From Bifidobacterium sp. WK041_4_12 (GTDB lineage: Bacteria; Actinomycetota; Actinomycetes; Actinomycetales; Bifidobacteriaceae), in the NCBI RefSeq assembly GCF_041080795.1, contig NZ_CP129674.1:2294001-2358000 (forward strand): a stretch of DNA of 64,000 nt, given 5' to 3'. Every line of letters begins with the position of its first letter. The first letter of the stretch is position 1. The translations under genes and the position numbers were made by a program. The notes under the pieces are model-generated. The model saw only the letters and a program-made list of their open reading frames with translations, was not told where the DNA came from and made no database searches. Positions 43,478-52,692 of the stretch are shown here, one piece after another.

Positions 43478-45375
43478 CACTCGCCATCCTTCTTCTTGTC
43501 GTCGTCGTCAACGACCTCGGCATCTACAACATCGTCATCGTCGGACGAAGCCCCATTGCTGGAAGCCTGACCAGCGCCAGCACCTGCAGCGCCCGCTGCA
43601 CCGGCCGCACCGGCCGCCTGCTGCTGCGAGTACAGTGCCTCGCCGATCTTCTGTGCAGAAGTGGTCAGCTCTTCTTGGGCGGACTTGATCTTTTCGATGT
43701 CGTCACCCTTGAGGGCTTCCTTCAAGGCATTCACCTTGTCAGTGACTTCCTTGGCGACGTCATCGGAAAGCTTGGCCTTGTTGTCGTTGACGAGCTTCTC
43801 AGTCTGGTATGCGAAGGATTCTGCATTGTTACGGGTTTCCGCATCTTCACGACGCTGCTTGTCTTCGCCTTCGTGAGCCTCGGCCTCCTTGACCATGCGG
43901 TCAATCTCGTCCTTTGGCAGACCGGAGCCACCGGTGATCGTCATCGACTGTTCCTTGCCTGTGCCCTTGTCCTTTGCGGAAACGTGCACAATGCCGTTGG
44001 CATCGATATCGAAGGTGACCTCGACCTGTGGCACGCCACGTGGAGCTGGAGCGATGCCGGTCAACTCGAAGGTTCCGAGCGGCTTGTTGTCGCGAGCGAA
44101 CTCACGTTCACCCTGATAGACCTGAATCAGCACGCTTGGCTGATTGTCCTCAGCGGTTGAGAAGACTTCCGAACGCTTGGTAGGAATTGCGGTGTTGCGG
44201 TCGATCAGCTTGGTCATGATGCCGCCCTTGGTCTCGATGCCAAGGCTCAATGGCGTCACATCGATCAGGAGCACGTCCTTGCGGTCGCCCTTGATAACGC
44301 CGGATTGCACGGCTGCGCCAACGGCCACAACCTCATCAGGGTTGACGGACTTGTTGGCTTCCTTGCCGCCGGTAAGCTCCTTGACGAGCTCCTGCACGGC
44401 TGGCATACGGGTTGAACCGCCAACGAGCACGACATGGTCGATGTCCTTGACTGAGATGTTTGCATCGGAGAGCACGTTGTTGAACGGTGTGCGGCAGCGA
44501 CCAAGCAGATCCGAAGTCATCTCTTCGAAGTGCGCGCGTGTCAGCGTCTCGTCCAGGTGCACTGGAGTGCCGTCCTGGGTCATTGCCAGGTACTGCATCG
44601 AAATGTTGGTCGAAGTCGAGGAACTGAGTTCCTTCTTGGCCTGTTCTGCGGCTTCCTTCAAGCGCTGCAGTGCAATCTTGTCCTTGGCAAGATCGACTCC
44701 ATACTTGTTCTTGACTTCACCGACGAGCCAGTCGATGATCTTCTGATCCCAGTCGTCGCCACCAAGACGGTTATCACCGTTGGTTGCCTGAACCTGAATG
44801 GTCGAGAAGCCATCGTCATCCTTGCCAATCTCAAGCAGGGACACATCGAAGGTGCCACCACCGAGATCGAAGACCAGAATGCGCTCGTCTTCCTTGCCCT
44901 TTTCAAGGCCGTAAGCCAGCGCTGCCGCAGTTGGCTCGTTGATGATACGCAGAACGTTCAATCCTGCGATCTTGCCGGCATCCTTGGTTGCCTGACGCTG
45001 AGCATCGTTGAAGTATGCAGGGCAGGTGATAACCGCATCGGTCACCGGGCCGCCCAGATATGCTTCTGCGTCTCTTTTGAGCTTGATAAGGATCTGTGCG
45101 GAAATCTCCTGAGGAGTCCACTTCTTGCCGTCAATGTCTACGGTCCAGTCAGTGCCCATATGACGCTTGACCGAGCTGATGGTGCGGTCAACGTTCGTGA
45201 CTGCCTGACGCTTGGCAACTTCGCCCACGAGAATCTCACCGGACTTGCTGAATGCAACGACCGATGGCGTGGTGCGAGCGCCTTCTGCGTTTACGATTAC
45301 TGTTGGCTCTCCACCTTCGAGCGTTGCAATGCAGGAATTTGTGGTTCCCAGATCGATGCCTACTGCACGTGCCAT
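43477..45375 (-). CDS. dnaK: DnaK (Hsp70) chaperone
   Basis: A 632-residue Hsp70: GIDLGTTNSC (phosphate 1), IFDLGGGTFDVS-like FDLGGGTFDVS (phosphate 2), VGGSTRMPAVQELV, the linker KDVLLIDVTPLSL, and a substrate-binding domain ending in an Ala/Gly-rich and Asp-rich tail (DDDDVVDAEVVDDDDKK). First gene of the heat-shock operon with a HAIR operator 120 bp upstream. Confidence 0.97.
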   Translation of the reverse strand: MARAVGIDLGTTNSCIATLEGGEPTVIVNAEGARTTPSVVAFSKSGEILVGEVAKRQAVTNVDRTISSVKRHMGTDWTVDIDGKKWTPQEISAQILIKLKRDAEAYLGGPVTDAVITCPAYFNDAQRQATKDAGKIAGLNVLRIINEPTAAALAYGLEKGKEDERILVFDLGGGTFDVSLLEIGKDDDGFSTIQVQATNGDNRLGGDDWDQKIIDWLVGEVKNKYGVDLAKDKIALQRLKEAAEQAKKELSSSTSTNISMQYLAMTQDGTPVHLDETLTRAHFEEMTSDLLGRCRTPFNNVLSDANISVKDIDHVVLVGGSTRMPAVQELVKELTGGKEANKSVNPDEVVAVGAAVQSGVIKGDRKDVLLIDVTPLSLGIETKGGIMTKLIDRNTAIPTKRSEVFSTAEDNQPSVLIQVYQGEREFARDNKPLGTFELTGIAPAPRGVPQVEVTFDIDANGIVHVSAKDKGTGKEQSMTITGGSGLPKDEIDRMVKEAEAHEGEDKQRREDAETRNNAESFAYQTEKLVNDNKAKLSDDVAKEVTDKVNALKEALKGDDIEKIKSAQEELTTSAQKIGEALYSQQQAAGAAGAAGAAGAGAGQASSNGASSDDDDVVDAEVVDDDDKKKDGE

Positions 45376-45493
45376 GTTATGTATTCCTTCTGTTGTCGTT
45401 GTGCATTGCGGTTCTGGCGCAATGCCTGTTCTACGGTTTCCCGCTCATGTTCTCGACCAGCTGTCGAAGCTCACCCCAACAGCCCTTCCAAAA

Positions 45494-45514
45494 CTTGAGC
45501 CTACATCACTCAAG
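45494..45514 (-). promoter_or_regulatory. HAIR operator of the dnaK operon
   Basis: CTTGAGC-CTACATC-ACTCAAG (plus strand) has one mismatch to the actinobacterial HspR-associated inverted repeat CTTGAGT-N7-ACTCAAG. It is 120 bp upstream of the dnaK start, next to AT-rich promoter sequence, so HspR from the same operon would repress here. Confidence 0.88.
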
Positions 45515-45719
45515 TTCTGAACGCAAACTATTATTCCCATCTCGTGGAAAAAATCGCCAGAATTGAAAGAATTTGGCATGAAGGTGCCAAGAAAGAGCTT
45601 CCATGGATATCAGCCCACCACATAAGCCGATCCTGATCGAGTGGATAAGCACGAGGCCGATCCGCACAACGCGTGGAAGAAGCATCCGGTTCACGCGTCT
45701 TCGCAAGCGCCTTGGTGCG

Positions 45720-46418
45720 TCATTGATTCCAAACCTGTATCACATTATCGCCCTTATACTGCGAAAGCGTTGAAAAATGGGCAGTGTCCATTCTCAGGAG
45801 ACGAGCAGCAGATGGATCAAGCCCAAGCCAGCATGTGGTCAGAATGCGCAGAATATGGGCATGGGCAACCAAAACAACCATCTGGCCATCGTTCACCAAC
45901 GGTTCGATGGCATCGACAACACCCTGTGCGCGCCTGGCCACCTGCTTGAGCGTTTCGCCTTCTCCGTTGCGAACGGTGATTCGCTCACCGCTGGGAAGCG
46001 TCGTTTCCCATTCACCCAGCAACTCGCGGGTGATTCCTTCGGTGCCCTGATGCCACAGATTCCATTCCTTACCGTTGGCATTGCGGATATCGGTACGGGT
46101 GCGCCCTTCTGCAGGGCCGTAATCCCATTCCATAAGGTCGTCAAGAAGACGGGTCGTATGCAATCCTGCAAACAGGGCGGTTTGGCGCGCACGTTTGAGA
46201 GGACTGCTGAATACATATTCGGGAGCGCGGTCAGCGAAAACCGCTCGCAGTCGTTTCCCCGCTGCCACGGACTGTCTCTCGCCTTCCACCGTAAGAGGAA
46301 TGTCGGTGCGTCCCGTGTGTTGGCCGGAAAGGCTCCATGCAGTCTGACCATGGCGCAAAAGAACGATGAGCCCCGAGTTCGATGCGACTTTGCTACCGAT
46401 AAATACGGATTCTGCCAT
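45720..46418 (-). CDS. Histidine phosphatase (phosphoglycerate mutase-like)
   Basis: A 232-residue enzyme with the phosphohistidine motif LLRHGQTAWSLSGQHTGRTD (near 20), the second-arm SSPLKRARQTA and the late VVLVAHAHILRIL. The cellular substrate is unknown; relatives dephosphorylate sugar phosphates or cobalamin and acid-phosphate compounds. ATG 46418 is the likely start; the upstream frame extension has no site. It is divergent from the gene at 46463, only 44 bp apart. Confidence 0.83.
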   Translation of the reverse strand: MAESVFIGSKVASNSGLIVLLRHGQTAWSLSGQHTGRTDIPLTVEGERQSVAAGKRLRAVFADRAPEYVFSSPLKRARQTALFAGLHTTRLLDDLMEWDYGPAEGRTRTDIRNANGKEWNLWHQGTEGITRELLGEWETTLPSGERITVRNGEGETLKQVARRAQGVVDAIEPLVNDGQMVVLVAHAHILRILTTCWLGLDPSAARLLRMDTAHFSTLSQYKGDNVIQVWNQ

Positions 46419-46462
46419 GTCTATACTGTACTCTCCAACACTGAATGTGGAATAATGGCCGC

Positions 46463-46837
46463 ATGAAGGATTCAGATGAGGCAAAGCTCAAGGACCTGGC
46501 AGATAAGGTCGGCACTCAGTTGGGAACCATCGACAGTAAGGTCAACGATATGCGTAAACAAGTCGAGAATGACCCCGAAACAGTTGGGGATAAGCTCATC
46601 AAGATGCTGATACCAGCGGTTGCAGCAATGATCATTGGTCAACTGTTCAAGATGTTTTGGAACAAGACCACCAAGAACTCCGAAGATGGCGTGGATGACG
46701 ACAGACAGGGCATTCTTATGACCATCCTCTTCTCGGGCCTTTCGGCCGCGATATCCAGCGCAGTTCAGCAATTTTCCGGCATCGGTTCAGCCGCATTCGT
46801 GAAGCACCGCCAGCATAAGCGCGGCGGCACGAAGTAA
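46463..46837 (+). CDS. DUF4235-like small membrane protein
   Basis: A 124-residue protein with two hydrophobic segments (LIPAVAAMIIGQLFKMFW and GILMTILFSGLSAAISSAV) separated by a charged loop, the layout of DUF4235. The N-terminal 45 residues are a charged coiled helix. AATAAT (46451-46456) is a -10 box exactly 6 nt before the ATG, so the message is probably leaderless. Function unknown. Divergent from the phosphatase gene. Confidence 0.68.
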   Translation: MKDSDEAKLKDLADKVGTQLGTIDSKVNDMRKQVENDPETVGDKLIKMLIPAVAAMIIGQLFKMFWNKTTKNSEDGVDDDRQGILMTILFSGLSAAISSAVQQFSGIGSAAFVKHRQHKRGGTK

Positions 46838-47252
46838 GCGTCAAGCAAGTATCAAGCAACCACCAAGCAATAGCGCCAACGCCGAGCGGATATAGCAAAG
46901 TCCTCGCGCCTATGCATGCAGCCCGTGCCCTTTCTCGGCACGGGCTGCTTGCATATGCGCTTGCCGTGAAGCTCAAAATCCCAGCGCAGGGAAGCGTTGC
47001 CACAAAACCGGGCCATATCTTGGAAAACAAAGGCGCGCAGCAGGATTCTCTGCAAACGTTGTATATCCGATAACAATATATTTTTATGGATATAATTTGA
47101 ATAAATCCCATAGATAATGCTATCGTTGTCAGTCTGGATCGCAATCACGATAACAGACGATTCACCATGAACGATGAGGTTCGCACATCCCATTTTCTGC
47201 GTCCTTTTCGTATCATGCGACAACGTCGAAACTGCCTACGAGGGGAAAGACC
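46838..47252. other. Intergenic region before the alpha-glucosidase
   Basis: After the terminator hairpin at 46918-46948 no gene is seen up to 47252. From 47050 the sequence is AT-rich, with a perfect TATAAT at 47091-47096 and GCAAACGTTG at 47052-47061, a LacI-family-like half-operator; both may control the GH13 gene downstream. Confidence 0.5.
46918..46948 (+). terminator. Terminator after the DUF4235-like gene
   Basis: GCAGCCCGTGCC (46918-46929) and GGCACGGGCTGC (46937-46948) are perfect complements with a 7-nt loop; TTGC follows. Confidence 0.75.
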
Positions 47253-49010
47253 ATGACAGACAACAATCTGAGAGATGACTGGTGGAAGCAGGCCGTGGTG
47301 TATCAGATATATCCGCGAAGCTTCAAGGATGTCAACGGCGACGGTCTGGGCGACATTGCCGGGGTCACCGAAAACATTCCGTATCTGAAAGATCTCGGTG
47401 TCGATGCCATCTGGCTCTCTCCGTTCTATCCATCAGCTCTGGCCGATGGAGGATACGACATCATCGATTACCGAAACGTGGATCCGCGACTCGGCACAAT
47501 GACGGACTTTGATGCGATGGAAGCTGCCGCTCACAAGGCCGGCATCAAGATTGTTGTAGACATCGTTCCCAATCACACATCCAATGACCATATCTGGTTC
47601 AAGCAAGCTCTTGCGGATGGCCGTGGATCCGCTGCCCGCGAGCGCTATATATTCAAGGAAGGCGCTGGCACTCACGGCGAACTGCCTCCGAATAACTGGG
47701 AGTCGCTCTTCGGCGGATCAGCCTGGGAACGCGTTGATGACGGCCAATGGTATCTGCACATCTTCGCGAAGGAACAGCCGGACCTGAACTGGAACAATCC
47801 AGAGGTACACGAAGAGTTCAAGAAGACTTTGCGCTTCTGGGCCGACCATGGAGCTGACGGTTTTCGCGTCGATGTCGCGCACGGTTTGGCGAAGAAGCTT
47901 GACGGGGCATCCATGACGGACCTCTCCCGCTGGACTGTCCACGATTCGCTGAACCACGATGGCACGCATCCGCTCTGGGATCGTGCGCAGGTTCACGACA
48001 TCTATCGCGAATGGCGACATGTATTCAACGAATACACGCCGCATCGCTTTGCCGTTGGGGAAGCATGGGTTGTTCCCGAGCATCAGTATCTGTACGCTTC
48101 ACCCGACGAACTCGGTCAGGTCTTCAACTTTGAATTTGCAAAGGCAAACTGGAACCGCTCTGACATGCGCGCAGCCATTGTCGAAGGACTCAAGGCAGCG
48201 GAACGGTCTGGGTCCACTCCAACATGGGTTATGAGCAATCACGATGTTCCACGCCACGCATCACGCTACGGTCTGCCGCAGATTGCGAGCAGAGCACATC
48301 ATCAGCTCGCCAAGGACTGGATTCTGCGCGACGGCAGTAGCTACTACGAGGATCGAAAGCTTGGCACCACACGGGCGAGGGCGGCAATCATGATGGAAAC
48401 CGCGCTCCCCGGCTCCGTGTATGTGTATCAGGGCGAAGAGCTTGGACTGTTCGAGGTCGCCAACATCGCGTGGGATCGACTGGAAGATCCTACGCCATTC
48501 AGGACGCGCAATAACTTTACCGATAAGGGACGTGACGGTTGCCGCGTACCGCTGCCTTGGGATTCCAACGATCTTCCGCATGAAGCCGGATGGGATGAAT
48601 CATTCGGGACAGGGGCATCATTCGGGTTTTCCCCAAGCAGCAGGCCTGACGGTTCACCCGCCGCTGACCCGCACCTTCCACAACCGCTATGGTTCAAGGA
48701 TTTCGCCGTGAATCGCGAGGATGGCGATCCTGACTCGATGCTCACCCTCTATCGAAAATGCCTGAAGTTGCGCGCTCAATTGCTCACCCCGACCCAGCTC
48801 ACCACGATTGATTGGCTTGATTACGGTGACCAGGTGATCGCTTATTCCCGAAAGGCAGCCGAAGGGAGCGGCTTCAATCGCATCGTATCCATAACCAACT
48901 TCGGGGCGGAAGCCATCGAAGCTGCAAAGGGAACAATCCTGCTCAGCTCGCACGCACTGACACCGCACGGGATGATTCCACAGGACGTAACCGTTTGGAT
49001 AGCCGACTAG
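47253..49010 (+). CDS. Alpha-glucosidase, glycoside hydrolase family 13
   Basis: A 585-residue GH13 enzyme of the oligo-1,6-glucosidase/alpha-glucosidase branch: VYQIYPRSF, VDIVPNHTSN, DGFRVDVAHG (nucleophile Asp near 209), AVGEAWV (acid/base Glu near 271) and SNHDVPRH. There is no signal peptide. It cleaves terminal alpha-glucosidic bonds of imported malto- or isomalto-oligosaccharides. GGGGAAAG precedes ATG 47253. It heads the alpha-glucoside locus together with a LacI regulator and a second GH13 gene. Confidence 0.93.
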   Translation: MTDNNLRDDWWKQAVVYQIYPRSFKDVNGDGLGDIAGVTENIPYLKDLGVDAIWLSPFYPSALADGGYDIIDYRNVDPRLGTMTDFDAMEAAAHKAGIKIVVDIVPNHTSNDHIWFKQALADGRGSAARERYIFKEGAGTHGELPPNNWESLFGGSAWERVDDGQWYLHIFAKEQPDLNWNNPEVHEEFKKTLRFWADHGADGFRVDVAHGLAKKLDGASMTDLSRWTVHDSLNHDGTHPLWDRAQVHDIYREWRHVFNEYTPHRFAVGEAWVVPEHQYLYASPDELGQVFNFEFAKANWNRSDMRAAIVEGLKAAERSGSTPTWVMSNHDVPRHASRYGLPQIASRAHHQLAKDWILRDGSSYYEDRKLGTTRARAAIMMETALPGSVYVYQGEELGLFEVANIAWDRLEDPTPFRTRNNFTDKGRDGCRVPLPWDSNDLPHEAGWDESFGTGASFGFSPSSRPDGSPAADPHLPQPLWFKDFAVNREDGDPDSMLTLYRKCLKLRAQLLTPTQLTTIDWLDYGDQVIAYSRKAAEGSGFNRIVSITNFGAEAIEAAKGTILLSSHALTPHGMIPQDVTVWIAD

Positions 49011-49131
49011 AGTCGAAAACTTGCAAGTTTTGATACCGTGGCGAGTAAACTCAGTGGCTGGGCCGATCTTCAGACACGAGAGAAGTTCAGCATGGCAATG
49101 CAGCGGAGCATCGTTGCCGTGCTGCAGCATT

Positions 49132-49183
49132 GTTATTCGGCAATGTCGTTATTCGGCAACGCTGTTATTTATGCAGCAACGTC
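49132..49183. repeat. Three tandem 16-20-bp repeats upstream of the lacI gene
   Basis: GTTATTCGGCAATGTC (49132-49147), GTTATTCGGCAACGCT (49148-49163) and the longer GTTATTTATGCAGCAACGTC (49164-49183) follow each other. They lie about 60 bp before the regulator start, where operators are expected. Confidence 0.6.
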
Positions 49184-49239
49184 ATAATAATGGAGTACAG
49201 AGATTTGACGACGTTTCGATTTGAGATAGAGAGTGAGCA

Positions 49240-50253
49240 ATGAGCGCAACCATTCATGATGTCGCCACCAAGGCGGGCGTATCCATCTCAACGGTTTCAC
49301 GGGCATTCACCCATCCAGAGATGGTTTCGGCGGCAACTCGTAAAACGGTCATACGGATTGCGGATGAACTGAATTTTTCAATTTCACGTTCTGCGGCAGC
49401 ACTGAAATCAGGGATGTCGCTCCGCATTGCGCTACTGCTCAGCGGTCGCAGCAGTTCATGGTTCAACGCAACGGTGAGCGAAGGCCTCAACGACGTGTTT
49501 CATCCAGCGGGATACGATCTTTCAATCTTTCAGATCAACAGTCGTCAGGATCGCAAGGTCTTCTTCGACACTTTGCCGACCCGCAGCAACGCTGATGCAG
49601 TTATCGTCAGCTCCTTCGACGTTGATGACAACGAAGTTGCGCGTCTCAGCTCCCTCCGCGTCCCTCTAATCGGCATCAACTCGGCCAGCACGAACGCATT
49701 CTCGGCTTCAGTATCGATTGACGACAGCCAAGGGGAAGCTATTGCCGTCAAGCACCTGATTTCACTCGGGCACCGACAGTTGACCTACGTGCAGACGCAA
49801 ACCGCTAACTCGTTGTTCTTCAGCGTTCAACAGCGCAAGGAAACGTTCATGGAGCTCTGCAAGAAACAGTCACTCCCCCAACCTCACATCATCATGTCTC
49901 TTCAGCCGCGCAATCAGATTGCCGATATCGTGTCGCAAATCATTGCAATGGATTCCTTGCCGACTGCAATCGTGTGTCAGGAAGACAGCATTGCAGTCCC
50001 ACTCATATTTCAATTGAAACGTAGCGGCGTCAGAGTCCCAGAGGACATTTCGATCATCGGATTCGATGACAGCACTTTCGCCGAAGACATAGGGCTCACC
50101 ACGATGCGGCAGGATCCGCTGAGCATGGCGAAACTGGCTGCTGAGATGACCTTGGAACTGCTGAACGACGAGCACATTGAAAGTGCACAGCGCATCTTCA
50201 CTCCGCAGCTCATTCTCCGCTCCAGCACAGGCGTTGCAAGGCAGGTATCCTGA
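49240..50253 (+). CDS. LacI-family transcriptional regulator
   Basis: A 337-residue repressor: ATIHDVATKAGVSISTVSRAF (3-23) is the helix-turn-helix, followed by the hinge and periplasmic-binding-type sugar domain. VPEDISIIGFDDSTFAEDIGLTT near 260-282 is the usual signature. Its stop codon overlaps the start of the second GH13 gene (TGATG), so they are coupled. It very likely controls the alpha-glucosidases and the malEFG-type importer. Confidence 0.93.
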   Translation: MSATIHDVATKAGVSISTVSRAFTHPEMVSAATRKTVIRIADELNFSISRSAAALKSGMSLRIALLLSGRSSSWFNATVSEGLNDVFHPAGYDLSIFQINSRQDRKVFFDTLPTRSNADAVIVSSFDVDDNEVARLSSLRVPLIGINSASTNAFSASVSIDDSQGEAIAVKHLISLGHRQLTYVQTQTANSLFFSVQQRKETFMELCKKQSLPQPHIIMSLQPRNQIADIVSQIIAMDSLPTAIVCQEDSIAVPLIFQLKRSGVRVPEDISIIGFDDSTFAEDIGLTTMRQDPLSMAKLAAEMTLELLNDEHIESAQRIFTPQLILRSSTGVARQVS

Positions 50254-51836
50254 TGCTGCCCTGGCTGCGAACTGCAATATTCTATGAAATATATCCACAG
50301 AGTTTCTCCGACTCGAACGGCGATGGCATTGGTGACATTCCGGGGATTATCAACAAACTGGAATATATTCGGAGTCTGGGCTGCAATGCGTTATGGCTCA
50401 ATCCCTGTTTCGATTCGCCATTCAAGGATGGTGGATACGATGTGCGCGATTACACCACAGTAGCGCCTCGCTACGGCAGCAATGACGATCTGGAACTGCT
50501 GTTTGAACGCGCACATCAGCTGGGCATGCGCGTATTACTTGACTTGGTCCCTGGTCATACGAGCGAGGAACACGCGTGGTTTGTCCAGAGCAAACAGCCC
50601 GAAGCCAATGCGTATTCAGACCGTTACATCTGGACCAACGGAATCTTCGACAACGCGGACGGCATGCCCTTCATCAGCGGTGAAAGTCCGCGCGATGCCG
50701 CGTATATCCTGAACTTCTTCAAAAGCCAGCCAGCACTGAACTATGGTTTTGGCTCACGCTCATACGCCTGGCAACAATCCCCGGACTCTCCCGCTGCCAA
50801 TTCGACAAAAGATGCGATGATGAGCGTCATGCGTTTCTGGCTTTCTCGTGGATGCGACGGGTTCCGCGTCGATATGGCAGACTCGCTGGTCAAAAAAGAT
50901 GATGGCGAGAAAAGCGGCACTATTCGCGTGTGGCAGCAGATGCTCAGACCCATTCGCAAGGAATTCCCCGATGCCGCCTTTGTCGCAGAGTGGGGTCGAC
51001 CATGGCAGGCCTTCAAGGCGGGCTTTGATATGGACTTCTATCTTGATTGGCGTTGGAATGGCAAGCCGAACGGATACAGCTTCCTTGTACGTAACACCGA
51101 CGATCCGCTGAGCAGAAACGCTGACATGAGCTTCTTCGCACGCAGCAGCCCAACGACAATCGCCCCATTTCTAGCTGACTATCTCCCGCAATACTACAGG
51201 GTGGAGGGTCAAGGTGCCTTTTGCTTCATCACAGGCAATCACGATTCACCAAGGCTGGCACCTCGTCTGGACCCCGACGAAATCGCAGTCGCATATGCCA
51301 TGTTCCTAACCATGCCAGGAATCCCATTCATCTATTACGGCGATGAAATTGGCATGAGATATCAACATCTGCAAAGTCTGGAAGGCGGATATCACAGAAC
51401 GGGATCGAGGACTCCAATGCAGTGGAACGCCGGTCGCAACCGTGGCTTCTCGACCGCGGATCCCAGCGCTCTCTATCTGCCCACCGACCCGTCTCCCGAT
51501 GCTCCAACTGTTGAATCACAGAACAGCGATCCAAAGTCGCTTCTCAACATGGTGAAAAGACTTATCTCGCTTCGTCATGCCAGTAGTTCGCTCAATGCAG
51601 ATGCGGCGTTCAGCGTGGTTGCAGCTCCCCATGACAGCAAGACATTCGCATATCGTCGTGGAGAGGCCTTAGGGTCTCTCGTCATTGCCCTGAATGCCGG
51701 GGACACCGTGCAGGAGCTCAACTACGGCGCACTTTCCTTCGACCACCGCCCTACCCTGGTGGAGGGGCGCAGGGCGACGTTAACCGACGTTTCCGTCACG
51801 CTGGAACCGTCAAGCTTTGCCATCCTGTCTCAGTGA
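50253..51836 (+). CDS. Alpha-glucosidase-like GH13 enzyme
   Basis: A 527-residue GH13 protein distinct from the one at 47 kb: IFYEIYPQSF, LDLVPGHTSEEH, DGFRVDMADS (nucleophile Asp), FVAEWGRPW (acid/base Glu) and TGNHDSPRLA. There is no signal peptide, so it acts inside the cell. The short loop sequences differ from classical alpha-glucosidases, so specificity may be trehalose, sucrose or isomaltose linkages. It is translationally coupled to lacI and ends with a 7-bp overlap with the convergent TraX gene. Confidence 0.92.
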   Translation: MLPWLRTAIFYEIYPQSFSDSNGDGIGDIPGIINKLEYIRSLGCNALWLNPCFDSPFKDGGYDVRDYTTVAPRYGSNDDLELLFERAHQLGMRVLLDLVPGHTSEEHAWFVQSKQPEANAYSDRYIWTNGIFDNADGMPFISGESPRDAAYILNFFKSQPALNYGFGSRSYAWQQSPDSPAANSTKDAMMSVMRFWLSRGCDGFRVDMADSLVKKDDGEKSGTIRVWQQMLRPIRKEFPDAAFVAEWGRPWQAFKAGFDMDFYLDWRWNGKPNGYSFLVRNTDDPLSRNADMSFFARSSPTTIAPFLADYLPQYYRVEGQGAFCFITGNHDSPRLAPRLDPDEIAVAYAMFLTMPGIPFIYYGDEIGMRYQHLQSLEGGYHRTGSRTPMQWNAGRNRGFSTADPSALYLPTDPSPDAPTVESQNSDPKSLLNMVKRLISLRHASSSLNADAAFSVVAAPHDSKTFAYRRGEALGSLVIALNAGDTVQELNYGALSFDHRPTLVEGRRATLTDVSVTLEPSSFAILSQ

Positions 51837-52684
51837 ACCCATCTGGCGAGAACGAACACGACAAGAATCAACGCGTACGCGGCCAGAAGGTAAATATACA
51901 GGCGATTCCTGGAGTTCTCAGCCTCCTGCTCGTTCCTGCGAAAGTGAACGGCAAGCAGCCCAAGCGATGGAATCATGAAACCGACAAGCCCAACAAGGGT
52001 TGCCAACAGCATCATCGTGTTCTCATGACGAGCAAGAAAGTGGAAGACGAGGCAATAGAGCAGAAACAGCACTCCACCCTGCATGATTCCAAGTCGTACA
52101 TCCACGTTGAGCAGCCACATCCAAGCCAAGCCCGCACCAACAATGACCACGCGCACCATCATTGTCTGGGCTGTGCTCAATGTGTGATTCGAGGGGGATG
52201 CAATCGCCTCAAGAATAACCAGAACAAGCAACGAGATAGGCAACGCACAAGCGGGATTCTGCGAATCGAAGTCCCACACCTTACCTGAATTTGCCAGATC
52301 GTATGGCACTTCGCTTACGACGGCGACCACTGTTGTCAGAATCAAGCCAATCAACTTGGCACGTCGAGCAGCCGCAGGCTGAGCATCTGCCAAACCGTTG
52401 ACCGAGCGCAGCCATGCCACAAGCATCCATGCGATCATCGGCAGCGCACACCAGGACATGACCTCCAACACCAGAGCAAGCGTCAACGCACCCACCGGCG
52501 ACTTCTCCAAATTGCCTAACGTTGGCACCATGATCGAAGAACTCAGCAGACCAGAAGCAATAAGAAGCAGTGCAACACTACCCAGCTGCAATGAACCGAA
52601 TCCTCGAAAACGGCGATTCGTTGCGCCCTTTGCGCTTCGAGAACCATGGTCCATTGCATCTGGATAGCGTTTCATTCCACTCAT
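51830..52684 (-). CDS. TraX-family membrane protein
   Basis: A 284-residue protein with about eight hydrophobic segments. VSEVPYDLANSGK (near 115-127) and the later VDVRLGIMQGGVLFLLYCLVF resemble TraX (the SEIPFDL and GVL blocks). TraX acetylates conjugative pilin in plasmids; chromosomal members probably act on cell-surface polymers. Here it is the last gene of an ABC importer operon. I start it at ATG 52684, 9 nt after the permease stop codon; the frame extends further up but through the permease gene. Confidence 0.68.
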   Translation of the reverse strand: MSGMKRYPDAMDHGSRSAKGATNRRFRGFGSLQLGSVALLLIASGLLSSSIMVPTLGNLEKSPVGALTLALVLEVMSWCALPMIAWMLVAWLRSVNGLADAQPAAARRAKLIGLILTTVVAVVSEVPYDLANSGKVWDFDSQNPACALPISLLVLVILEAIASPSNHTLSTAQTMMVRVVIVGAGLAWMWLLNVDVRLGIMQGGVLFLLYCLVFHFLARHENTMMLLATLVGLVGFMIPSLGLLAVHFRRNEQEAENSRNRLYIYLLAAYALILVVFVLARWVH

Positions 52685-52692
52685 CAGACTTC

